The translations under genes were made by a program, and so were the position numbers. Shown here one piece after another: positions 1 through 7,081 of a stretch of 64,000 bases of DNA. Where the stretch lies: assembly GCF_029109325.1 (NCBI RefSeq), contig NZ_JAQKQJ010000023.1, positions 1 through 64,000 on the forward strand. The letters run 5' to 3'. The notes under the pieces were generated by a model. That model saw only the letters and a list, made by a program, of their open reading frames with translations. It searched no databases and was not told the origin of the DNA. The DNA is from Nodosilinea sp. PGN35 (GTDB lineage: Bacteria > Cyanobacteriota > Cyanobacteriia > Phormidesmidales > Phormidesmidaceae). Every line of letters starts with the position of its first letter. The first letter of the stretch is position 1.

Positions 1-444
1 CCACTAACGCCGCCACTAACCCTAAGTGATCCAGGTTTTCTATCTTCAAGGCGCGATCCCAATCCTTACCCTGAGCTTACCTCCGCTGACCCAAATACTC
101 CTTTTGTCAACCTGCGGAATGTCGGCTACTACAGTAGTGATAGTGGGGCATCTGTAGTCGCTGATGAATATGAAAGGGAAGTCTTATACCAGGTGGCGAT
201 CCTTGAGAAAGCAGCTTACCTATATGGACTGGCCAAGGCTAGTGGTGATCCGGAGACTTTTCTTTCACAAGAGATGGAGGAATGGCGACTTATTGAAGCT
301 CAACTGCCTGAAAGCTTCGGTAATACAGCTTTAATAAGTAAGCAGATGGAGCTGACTCATCTGACAGAAGCAGTTCAATTGGCCAGAGAGTATTCTGCGC
401 AAAATATGGAATTCTTTCCCAGCCAAGACGATTTTGTTCGTTGA
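1..444 (+). CDS. C-terminal part of an unrecognised protein, cut by the window edge
   Basis: The frame is open from base 1 to the stop at 442-444, giving at least 147 residues with the start outside the window. The visible N-terminal half is rich in Pro, Asp and Ser and looks unstructured. The second half, from about residue 60, is a charged helical region with several Glu-rich stretches. I see no signal peptide, membrane segment or catalytic motif and recognise no family. The GTG at 193 could start a shorter 83-residue version, but the continuous upstream frame makes a partial longer gene more likely. The next gene begins about 35 bp downstream or overlaps slightly, so the two probably share a transcript. 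A polymorphic-toxin tail plus immunity protein is one possible reading but nothing here proves it. Confidence 0.5.
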   Translation, partial: PLTPPLTLSDPGFLSSRRDPNPYPELTSADPNTPFVNLRNVGYYSSDSGASVVADEYEREVLYQVAILEKAAYLYGLAKASGDPETFLSQEMEEWRLIEAQLPESFGNTALISKQMELTHLTEAVQLAREYSAQNMEFFPSQDDFVR

Positions 445-478
445 GCCAATCTATTCGTGTCTAGAGGCCGAGGAAACA

Positions 479-772
479 ATGAAAGACCTCAAGAAGGAAG
501 CTTTCGGGGTTGAGGACTTGCCAAAATTTACACGAAAGAAATTTGAATCTTTTTTGAGTAATCCAAGCATGTGGGGGCAAGAAGTAACGTTTCTTCATCC
601 GCTTGACTGGCAGAAATTTTATTCATTTATCCGTCACTGCCATAGGCATAAGGTAAGAGTTTCAGCCACTGAAATAAAATGCCTATTACGTGAGGTAAAC
701 TTTCAAGAGGAATTTGCTGAATATGTTGCTGAAGTTTTTTCGCATGGGATAGCTCTGCTCAAGCATGTGTAG
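479..772 (+). CDS. Small unrecognised protein (97 aa)
   Basis: The ATG at 479 is preceded by a purine-rich GAGG/GAGGA stretch, so I prefer it over the TTG at 434, which would overlap the previous gene. The product is a soluble, mostly helical 97-residue protein with alternating charged and aromatic residues and no membrane segment. I recognise no domain. The tight coupling to the preceding gene suggests the pair functions together. Lower GC than the neighbouring core genes is compatible with accessory DNA. An immunity protein or antitoxin is possible but unproven. Confidence 0.5.
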   Translation: MKDLKKEAFGVEDLPKFTRKKFESFLSNPSMWGQEVTFLHPLDWQKFYSFIRHCHRHKVRVSATEIKCLLREVNFQEEFAEYVAEVFSHGIALLKHV

Positions 773-788
773 AGAACTTAGTAGTAAC

Positions 789-965
789 GTGGGCACTGCC
801 ACCAGTCCGAAACACGAATCCTACGAGTTCTTGAGCCTTGGCTAGCCTTTTATTCAGTACTGCGAGCACCCCTATCAACCCATTGCTACAGCCATTGCTA
901 CTCCAGGTAACGTCATCCGCTAGTCTGAGTGGTTCTGCCAGTACTAGTAGGGTGGGCACTGCCCA
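789..965. repeat. Two copies of a GTGGGCACTGCC dispersed repeat
   Basis: GTGGGCACTGCC occurs at 789-800 and again, longer and self-complementary (GGTGGGCACTGCCCA), around 951-965. The same core recurs at 44993-45014 inside priA. The stretch 773-975 holds no convincing gene. Confidence 0.6.
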
Positions 966-975
966 TCATTAACTA

Positions 976-1182
976 TTAAGCAGCAGAAAGTTTAGGTTCG
1001 GGCAGGGGCAACCCGTCTTCCTCTAGCAGAAGCTGTAAAACCTCCTGGCCATTGCGAGCAGCTTCTTCATGGGTGTTGCCATGGGTACGATAGGTCTGTT
1101 CAGGGAAATCGGGCAGATGCACCAGAAAGCAATCATCTTCCTCTGACCAGACAATGACCATTTCATAACGAAGAGTGCCCAT
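976..1182 (-). CDS. HicB-like antitoxin-family protein (68 aa)
   Basis: This short protein has the HicB_N-type layout: a beta strand around residues 7-12 (MVIVWSE), a second strand with CFLVHLPDFP, then a TYRTHGNTHEEA turn and a C-terminal helix LQLLLEED. HicB proteins neutralise HicA mRNA interferases, but no HicA double-stranded-RNA-binding-fold gene lies beside it, and it lacks a C-terminal DNA-binding domain. Such solo HicB-fold proteins are common in cyanobacteria. The ATG at 1182 follows a GAGAGAT-like site; an internal ATG eight codons in is an alternative start. It is the last gene of a minus-strand cluster with the two genes upstream. Confidence 0.65.
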   Translation of the reverse strand: MGTLRYEMVIVWSEEDDCFLVHLPDFPEQTYRTHGNTHEEAARNGQEVLQLLLEEDGLPLPEPKLSAA

Positions 1183-1240
1183 TATCTCTCATCCTCTTGC
1201 TGCATCACTACTCTAAGCGCTTCAGCGTCAGATTCCGAAA

Positions 1241-1489
1241 TCATTCATCCGACAATCTTTCTAGCTCATTGGCTAGGGAAGTTTGAACCTCATCATCGCA
1301 ATGGGTATGTAAATGAATCATAGAAGCTGAAAGCTCGGCCAAGATTTCAGCTTTCTGGCCATTTTGCAAACCTGGTAGTTGCAGTTGATGAATCAGTTCC
1401 AGCACGCGACCACATTCATCCCCTAATTCTTGAATCAGCACCCGAAGTGTTTCATCTTCAATGGCGAGCGACCTTGACCTCAGTTGCAT
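1241..1489 (-). CDS. Small helical protein (82 aa), unrecognised
   Basis: An all-helical acidic protein with Leu-rich helices (VLELIHQLQLPGL and ILAELSASMIHLHTH) and no membrane segment. The ATG at 1489 lies 5 bp after a strong GGGAGGT ribosome site that overlaps the stop codon of the upstream gene, so the two are translationally coupled. No family is recognised. Its position between another small ORF and a HicB-like gene suggests a role in a small accessory module, but no function can be given. Confidence 0.5.
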   Translation of the reverse strand: MQLRSRSLAIEDETLRVLIQELGDECGRVLELIHQLQLPGLQNGQKAEILAELSASMIHLHTHCDDEVQTSLANELERLSDE

Positions 1490-1491
1490 AA

Positions 1492-1713
1492 CTACCTCCC
1501 TAACCGCTTTCTCGCTTGTCGAATACCCTTCTCAAATGCCTTGATTTCCTTTTCCCAATGGTAGATTAGCCCTGAATTGGGGTGCTCTCTTTGTTGCTCT
1601 AATCTAATCTTTTCTTGATGCTCTGAGATTCGCTTTTCCAAGCTGCGAATCGCTTTTAGATGGTTGCGCTTTCCCATCAGCGGCCCATCACCCCATTCTT
1701 CTTGCGCTTTCAC
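1492..1713 (-). CDS. Small basic coiled-coil-like protein (73 aa), unrecognised
   Basis: The product is strongly charged, with Lys, Arg and Glu making up over 40 percent of residues. It is mainly one long helix from about residue 15 to 70, as in a coiled coil. It is first in the cluster that continues with the 82-residue protein (2 bp between stop and start) and the HicB-like gene. The start could be the first Met or Met13; no clear ribosome site decides. No family is recognised. Confidence 0.45.
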   Translation of the reverse strand: MKAQEEWGDGPLMGKRNHLKAIRSLEKRISEHQEKIRLEQQREHPNSGLIYHWEKEIKAFEKGIRQARKRLGR

Positions 1714-1936
1714 TATATGCTGCTAGGCTACGATGCTGCCATAGTCATAGATCCTTCTAGTGGGTGGCAGGTAGGTTCTTTAGCCTTGGTCGATCCTTTA
1801 TCCGGCGGTGCGATCGCTCTCCCCTCCCCGCAGAACCCTCGATATTCGTAGCGGGGCTGAGATCGAGATGAAGGTTTGGGAACCTGTGCTCTGGGTAGTC
1901 TAGCGTTGAGGTATTCAGCGCGCGATCGCATCTCCT

Positions 1937-3451
1937 ATGGCCCCTACCGCAGACATCATCATCATTGGCGCTGGCATTTCTGGGCTGGCCGCCGGGTGCT
2001 ACGCCCAGATGAACGGCTACCGCAGCCAAATTTTTGAGGCCCACGACCAGCCGGGGGGGCTGTGTACCGCCTGGCAGCGGCAGGGCTACACCTTCGACGG
2101 TGGCATTCACTACATCTTTGGCACTGGGGAAGGGCAGCCCTTCTACGAGCTGTGGCGCGAGCTGGGAGCCTTTGAGGGCGTCGAGTTTACCAATCAGAGC
2201 GAGTTCATGCAGATCCACGGTGCCCAGGGGGAGGTGCTGCGGGTGCACAGCCAGCCCGACACGTTTCAAGAGCATTTGATGGCGCTGGCCCCAGAGGATG
2301 CCAAGCTAATCGACGCCTTCTGCAAAGGGGTGCGCAAGTTTAAAGAGTTTGACCTAGCGATGCTGCAACAAAAGCCCAAGTCGCTGATGACGGCGGCAGA
2401 CTGGGCGCGGCTGGGCAAGCAGGTGCTGCCCTTTATGGGGGTGTTGGGCAAGTGGAGTCAGCTGTCCCTGAGCGACCTGGCGGCGCAGGTAAAAAATCCC
2501 TTTCTGCGGCGGGCGATGCCCCACATGTTTGCCTGGCCCGACGTGCCGGTGATGGTGGGTATGTCGCTGCTGGCCTACCTGGACAACGGCAACGCGGGAT
2601 CGCCCGTGGGGGCGGCCCTCACCTTTGCCCGCGCCATTGAGCAGCGCTACCTGGAGCTGGGGGGCGAAATTGTCTACTCGGCCCAGGTAGAGCGGGTGCT
2701 GGTGGAAGACGACCGGGCGGTAGGCGTACGCCTCTACACCAATGACGAGTATCGGGCTCAGCGGGTGATCTCAGCCTGTGACGGTCGCCGCACCATTTTT
2801 GACCTGCTGCGGGGCGAGTACATCAACCGCAGGCTAGAAAAGCTCTACGATGGCCATTTGCCGCTGCATTCGCAACTGCAAGTGTCGCTGGGGGTGGCGA
2901 TGGATTTTTCCCACCGGCCCCACTGGGTGACGCATTTGTTGGATCAGCCGATGGCGATCGCAGGCCAGGATCGCTTTGAAATCGGCATCAAGCACTACTG
3001 TTTTGACCCCTCGCTGGCCCCGCCGGGTAAGTCGGTGGTGATTGCCATGCTGACCAGCCCCTACGGCTATTGGCAACAGCTCTACGGGCGCTCCGCCTAC
3101 CACGCCGAAGAGAGTCAGGAAGCGAACCTTTTGCTTGAGCGGCTGGAGGAGTTTTACCCAGGCCTGGGGGCAAGCGTTGAATGTATGGATGTGGCCACCC
3201 CCCTCAGCTATGAGCGCTACACCGGCAACTGGCAGGGGGCCAGCTGCGGCTGGCTGCTGACCAAAGACACCCTGCCCCTGATGATTAAAGGCGTTCCCAA
3301 GCGCCTGCCGGGGCTAGACAATTTTTATATGGTGAGCCAGTGGACCGAGCCGGGGGGCAGCCTGCCCATCGTGGCGCTGTCGGGGCGCAACATGATCTAC
3401 GAAATCTGCCGCGAAGACGGGCGGGAGTTTGAGGCGACTGTGCCGGGGTAG
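1937..3451 (+). CDS. CrtI/CrtO-like NAD(P)/FAD-dependent oxidoreductase
   Basis: A 504-residue flavoprotein of the phytoene desaturase/carotenoid isomerase superfamily (COG1233). The Rossmann dinucleotide motif GAGISGLAAG sits at residues 11-20 and is followed by E34 and the family motif PGGLCTAW, then GGIHYIFG near residue 55. The C-terminal region (WTEPGGSLPIVALSGRNM) matches the conserved FAD-binding end of this superfamily. These enzymes desaturate, isomerise or saturate polyene or retinoid-like substrates at membranes; the substrate cannot be read from sequence. The ATG at 1937 begins two residues before the Rossmann strand. No carotenoid gene is adjacent, so it is probably monocistronic. 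Confidence 0.85.
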   Translation: MAPTADIIIIGAGISGLAAGCYAQMNGYRSQIFEAHDQPGGLCTAWQRQGYTFDGGIHYIFGTGEGQPFYELWRELGAFEGVEFTNQSEFMQIHGAQGEVLRVHSQPDTFQEHLMALAPEDAKLIDAFCKGVRKFKEFDLAMLQQKPKSLMTAADWARLGKQVLPFMGVLGKWSQLSLSDLAAQVKNPFLRRAMPHMFAWPDVPVMVGMSLLAYLDNGNAGSPVGAALTFARAIEQRYLELGGEIVYSAQVERVLVEDDRAVGVRLYTNDEYRAQRVISACDGRRTIFDLLRGEYINRRLEKLYDGHLPLHSQLQVSLGVAMDFSHRPHWVTHLLDQPMAIAGQDRFEIGIKHYCFDPSLAPPGKSVVIAMLTSPYGYWQQLYGRSAYHAEESQEANLLLERLEEFYPGLGASVECMDVATPLSYERYTGNWQGASCGWLLTKDTLPLMIKGVPKRLPGLDNFYMVSQWTEPGGSLPIVALSGRNMIYEICREDGREFEATVPG

Positions 3452-3753
3452 GAGAAGAAAGGGCTAAGTTTTAAGTTCTCAGGTTTGAGTTGGGGCCTGA
3501 CTGAGAGAATTCAACACTTAAAATTCAAAACTCAAAACTTTTCCATTGTCTCTGGCGAAAGATTATGAAATGCGATCGCACATCACGCTTCATTGCAGTC
3601 TTTCGCCACCGCCAGCAGTCCGCCAGACAATGGAGATAAGGGAAACCGTTGCGAACCGATTGCGCTACACCGATTGCGTTACGAACGGATGGCGCAGGGA
3701 AAAAACGCCAGCCCCCATCCCTCAGGGATGCCTAGCACCGGGAGGATCCTGCC
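3452..3753. repeat. Intergenic region with an AT-rich inverted repeat
   Basis: Between 3465 and 3543 there is an imperfect inverted repeat built from AAGTTTTAAG and TTGAGTT on the left and AACTCAAAACTT on the right, a type of small repeat frequent in cyanobacterial spacers. The rest up to 3753 shows no gene or known RNA. A GCGATCGC octamer lies near 3571. Confidence 0.4.
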
Positions 3754-3882
3754 ATGCTGTGCCTCATTTTTACATACCACGACTCACTCTATCTCGCCAC
3801 GGAACTCGGCACCCTGGGACTGGTGCTCATGCTGTGCTGGCTGGCACCCCGCCTCGATTCCCATCGGCCTCAGCACCACTAG
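3754..3882 (+). CDS. Possible 42-aa single-span membrane protein
   Basis: The ATG at 3754 is preceded by GGGAGGA at the right distance (about 9 bp) and opens a 42-codon frame ending at TAG 3880-3882. The product has a hydrophobic stretch around residues 13-33 (LATELGTLGLVLMLCWLAP), enough for one membrane span, and a His-rich tail. It lies 43 bp upstream of the universal stress protein, so the two may be co-transcribed. The strong ribosome site argues for translation. Short length and lack of recognisable homology keep confidence low. Confidence 0.4.
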   Translation: MLCLIFTYHDSLYLATELGTLGLVLMLCWLAPRLDSHRPQHH

Positions 3883-3925
3883 ACCGCTGAATGAATCCAT
3901 TAGCTACAGCTATCTGGAGGACACC

Positions 3926-4453
3926 ATGTACCAGAAAATTCTCGTTGCCCTCGACAACAGCCCCGCCAGCGATGCCCTGTTTGCCGAAGCTCTGGAGCTA
4001 GCCCAGGCTACCGAGGGGGCGCTGCTGCTGGTGCACAGTCTCTCGAACCAAGATGACAACAGCCCTCTGCCCATATCGCCTAAGCTCGACAGCATCTACT
4101 GGGCACCGGGCACCGAGCTTGACCTCGAAGCCTGGCGACAAGCATGGGTGCGTTACGAAACCGAGAGCATCGACCGCCTGCGGCACTATGCGGCGATCGC
4201 CAACACCGCTGGCATTCCCGCCGAATTTCGCCAGCTGATCGGCAACCCCGCCGCCGTCATCTGCAAAGCCGCCCAGGAGTGGGACGCCGACCTCATTTTG
4301 ATCGGCACCCGAGGCCGCAAAGGCATCGCCGAACTGGTGCTGGGCAGCGTTAGCAACGAGGTCATGCATAAAGCCCCCTGCTCGGTGCTGGTGTTGAAAG
4401 CCACCGCTTCAGAAGCCCACACACTCCCTGAGGCTGCCGGGGTCGCCGGGTAG
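3926..4453 (+). CDS. Universal stress protein (UspA family)
   Basis: The 175-residue product starts with the Usp strand KILVALDNSPASD and carries the ATP-binding signature near residues 131-160: LILIGTRGRKGI (G-X2-G type) followed by LGSVSNEVMHKAPCSVLVLK. Usp proteins bind ATP and are induced in stress or growth arrest; the precise role here is unknown. I place the start at ATG 3926 because GGAGG lies 5 bp upstream and the Usp fold begins directly there, although the frame is open much further upstream. It carries an insertion relative to the shortest Usp proteins (about residues 45-75), as seen in many cyanobacterial members. Confidence 0.9.
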   Translation: MYQKILVALDNSPASDALFAEALELAQATEGALLLVHSLSNQDDNSPLPISPKLDSIYWAPGTELDLEAWRQAWVRYETESIDRLRHYAAIANTAGIPAEFRQLIGNPAAVICKAAQEWDADLILIGTRGRKGIAELVLGSVSNEVMHKAPCSVLVLKATASEAHTLPEAAGVAG

Positions 4454-4479
4454 CAGTTTTCAATAGCGTTTAAACGTTC

Positions 4480-4620
4480 ATCTAGTCAGGCTTTCAGCTG
4501 GACTGGCTACCGCTATAGCCATAGTCATAGTCATGCTGGAGATCCAGAAACCGACAAAACGTTTAGACGTTTGGATACCTAAATAGGGTGTCAACCAGAC
4601 TGGCTACCGCTATGTAAGAC
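4480..4620. repeat. Dispersed repeat, copy 1 (ACTGGCTACCGCTAT family)
   Basis: GACTGGCTACCGCTAT occurs twice (about 4501 and 4599). It lies next to AAACGTT/ACGTTTAGACGTTT elements. Related sequence with the same order (AAACGTTT followed by CCAGACTGGCTACAGCTATA) is found at 8387-8453 and 29912-29954. Confidence 0.6.
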
Positions 4621-4679
4621 CAGCTAGCGGCCATTCCCCAAACAGCAGCCTGCGCCAGGCGTAACGAATTGTGATCTTT

Positions 4680-4930
4680 TTCCGTAAAATCTCTGGGGAA
4701 AACGGGGTCAAAACCGTGGAAAAGACCCGGCTTTAAAGGGGATAACCTCTACCCCAGGAGAGAATTTGCTGCGATCGCTTCCACGGGTGTGGAAACTCCC
4801 ACGTCTTCCCCACAGCTTTTCCCCAGCGGAGTTAGTCGTCCAACCCTTACCGGCGCAACACTCCAGCGGTTCTCCCCAGTTTTCACAGGCCCTTCTACTA
4901 CGACTATCTTTTAAATTTTTTCTTCTTCCG
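4680..4930. other. Candidate chromosomal origin region (degenerate DnaA-box cluster)
   Basis: The spacer before dnaN contains at least six one- or two-mismatch variants of the cyanobacterial DnaA box TTTTCCACA: TGGGGAAAA near 4693, GTGGAAAA near 4716, CTTCCAC and GTGTGGAAA near 4779-4795, TTCCCCACA near 4806, TTTTCCCCA near 4817 and GTTTTCACA near 4879. An AT-rich tract follows at about 4906-4928 (TTTTAAATTTTTT) and could unwind. Cyanobacterial oriC is often next to dnaN, so location and content agree. No box is a perfect match, so DnaA dependence may be weak. Confidence 0.5.
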
Positions 4931-5206
4931 GAAGGCAGACCTGGCTCAACAGGGTCGCCATTGCCCAGGCCCAGTCGGGGTGATAGGATGGGCACCCAAT
5001 CGCAAAGTACCTGCCTTCAAAACCGCTGGAAACCCTTCAGCCCAAAGGATCCAGCTCCTCACGATTCGACAAACCCAGCGGCTTAACCAGCAATCCCTGG
5101 CAAAGGTGAGATACTGCTAGTACGGAATGAGTCAGCCTAACCGATCGATATATTGACGTTCTGGGCTAGCGTTCCCATCCAGCTGCATTTAGTTTTCTCC
5201 GCCGCC

Positions 5207-6337
5207 ATGAAGTTTATCTGCCCCCAGAACGAGCTGAGTGCCCAACTGTCGTCGGTTAGCCGCGCCGTGTCATCGCGCCCCAGTCGCCCTGTGCTGGCCA
5301 ATATCTTGGTCAAGGCCGATATCGAGAGCCAGTCGGTGACCCTGGTGGGCTTTGATGAGGTGCTGGGCATCGAAAGCCGTTTCAGCGCCCAGGTTGAAGA
5401 ACCCGGCACCCTGACGCTGCCCGCTAAGCTCTGGGGCGATATTGTCTCGCGCCTGGCCAACGAAGACATCACCCTCGAATCGGACGGCGACAGCACCACC
5501 GTTACCCTCACCTCTTCCTCGGGCCGCTACGAGGTGCGGGGCCTCAGCGCCGAAGACTACCCCTCGCTGCCCACGGTGGACGATGGAGAAGCCATCTCGC
5601 TCTCTGCCGACGCGCTGATCAGCGGCCTGCGTGGTGCCCTCTTTGCTACCAGCGGCGACGAAACCAAGCAGGTGCTCACGGGAGTGCACCTGCTGTCTGA
5701 AACCGACGCCCTGGAGTTTGCCGCCACCGACGGCCACCGTCTCTCGGTGGTGCAGACCACCGACGAGTCGGCCACCGACACCCCAGCTATGGATGTGACT
5801 GTGCCCGCCAAGGCCCTGCGCGAGCTAGAGCGCATGATTCAGGGCTATACCTCCAACCAGCCGGTGGCCCTGCGCCTCGATGAAACCCAGGTGCTGTTTG
5901 ACCTGGGGGCGCAGCGTCTCACCACCCGCCTGCTGGAGGGGCAGTACCCCAACTACCGCCAGCTGCTGCCCAAGCAGTTTGCCCGCCAGGTTACCGTCGA
6001 TCGTCGCCTGCTGATGTCGAGCCTGGAGCGCATTGCGGTGCTGGCCAGCCAGAAAAACGACATTATCAAAATCACCCTTAACAGCGGCGATCAGTCCATT
6101 GCCCTCTCGGTAGAGGCCCAGGAGGTGGGCAGCGGTCGCGAAGAGCTACCCGCTCAAGTCACTGGCGAAGACCTCGATATCGCCTTTAACGTGCGCTACC
6201 TGCTGGACGGTCTGAAGGCGTTCGACACGACCGAAGTGCAAATGCAGTGCAACGCGGCCACCAGTCCGGCGGTGTTTGTGCCCCTGGGCGAAACCAAGAT
6301 TACCTACCTGGTCATGCCTGTGCAAATTAGGGGGTAG
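5207..6337 (+). CDS. dnaN: DNA polymerase III beta sliding clamp
   Basis: The 376-residue product has the length and three-domain clamp architecture of DnaN. It begins MKFICPQNELSAQLSSVSRAV, has the hallmark SRPSRPVLANILV in domain 1, ATDGHRLSV in domain 2 and ends TYLVMPVQIRG, the C-terminal strand that forms the peptide-binding cleft. The ring encircles DNA and tethers polymerase III and other clamp-binding proteins. I chose ATG 5207 because the conserved N-terminus starts there, although the frame extends upstream. The spacer before it contains an oriC-like region, a common linkage in cyanobacteria. Confidence 0.97.
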   Translation: MKFICPQNELSAQLSSVSRAVSSRPSRPVLANILVKADIESQSVTLVGFDEVLGIESRFSAQVEEPGTLTLPAKLWGDIVSRLANEDITLESDGDSTTVTLTSSSGRYEVRGLSAEDYPSLPTVDDGEAISLSADALISGLRGALFATSGDETKQVLTGVHLLSETDALEFAATDGHRLSVVQTTDESATDTPAMDVTVPAKALRELERMIQGYTSNQPVALRLDETQVLFDLGAQRLTTRLLEGQYPNYRQLLPKQFARQVTVDRRLLMSSLERIAVLASQKNDIIKITLNSGDQSIALSVEAQEVGSGREELPAQVTGEDLDIAFNVRYLLDGLKAFDTTEVQMQCNAATSPAVFVPLGETKITYLVMPVQIRG

Positions 6338-6354
6338 TGGGTTAGCCCTCCGAC

Positions 6355-6387
6355 CGGCTAGTGCAATGGGCCGGCTAGTGCAATGGG
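6355..6387. repeat. Short tandem repeat downstream of dnaN
   Basis: CCGGCTAGTGCAATGGG is repeated twice back to back just after the dnaN stop. The function is unknown. Confidence 0.5.
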
Positions 6388-6451
6388 ATGGTGAATGCCA
6401 GTAGTCTTGATGCTGTAGACGAGCGCTTAAAAGCCTCCAGTCGTCCTGGAT

Positions 6452-7081
6452 CTATGGATTGGGGCTCTCGTCCTTCGGGCGAGGGAGGTTTTGACGGCGC
6501 AGCAGGAGTAGGGCTGCGATCGCCAGCCCCACCCCACCCGCCGCCAGGGCAACCCACAACCGTCGGCGATCGCCGGGTTCCTCCAGCCTGGTGGCGGTCT
6601 GGTCGGCAAGGCTCAACTTGCTCTCGGGCGTCGGAGCGCTAGGGGCGCTACCGGCAGCAACTACGGTGGTATAGCTCAGCTCAAAGGGCGTGAAAGCGGC
6701 ATCGGCGGTGGGGCTGCCGGTGAGCACAATGCGGTATTCGCCCACCTCAGGAAACGTGATTGTTGCCCCAGGAACGTTTTGAAAGCTTTCTGGCGACATC
6801 GCCGTCAGCGCTGGCTGCATTACAGGTGCAGCATTGGTTTGATTGGCCCTGTAGACTGCCAAGTTGCAGTCGCACTGCTCCAGCGGAATTACCCTGCCGC
6901 CCTGCTGGGTGAGGGCAACCCACACTCGGGCTGGTTCTCCGGCTCGGGCACTGTGGTTGGGCTCCAGGTGCCAGGTGCCTGCCACATCGCCCGAAACTTC
7001 GGTTCTGTGGGCCTGGGCTGGGAGTACGGTGAGAAACCCCAGGCATAACAATCCAGCGCAGCTAATGCTTGGCCGATACAT
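6452..7081 (-). CDS. Secreted, membrane-anchored protein, YtkA/FixH-like
   Basis: The 209-residue product begins with a signal peptide (MYRPSISCAGLLCLGFLTVLPAQA) and ends with a membrane helix (LWVALAAGGVGLAIAALLLL) and a short basic tail, so the middle faces the periplasm or lumen. The middle part is a beta-rich domain with an early His (AHRTEV, HLEPNH) and an ITFPEVGEYRIVLTGSP strand resembling YtkA/FixH-type domains linked to copper or redox proteins. The start at 7081 overlaps the end of the upstream gene by 20 bp, which couples it to the SafE-like membrane protein. A role in metal or redox handling is inferred from context. Confidence 0.7.
   Translation of the reverse strand: MYRPSISCAGLLCLGFLTVLPAQAHRTEVSGDVAGTWHLEPNHSARAGEPARVWVALTQQGGRVIPLEQCDCNLAVYRANQTNAAPVMQPALTAMSPESFQNVPGATITFPEVGEYRIVLTGSPTADAAFTPFELSYTTVVAAGSAPSAPTPESKLSLADQTATRLEEPGDRRRLWVALAAGGVGLAIAALLLLRRQNLPRPKDESPNP

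Noticed and set aside
759..959. 66-residue minus-strand frame
   Set aside because: Contained in repeat-bearing spacer, no ribosome site or family.
1757..2275. Minus-strand frame across the start of the CrtI-like gene
   Set aside because: No family features; conflicts with the plus-strand Rossmann motif.
3593..3925. N-terminal extension of the universal stress protein
   Set aside because: The Usp fold and a GGAGG site mark ATG 3926; the upstream part has no protein-like character and covers another possible small gene.
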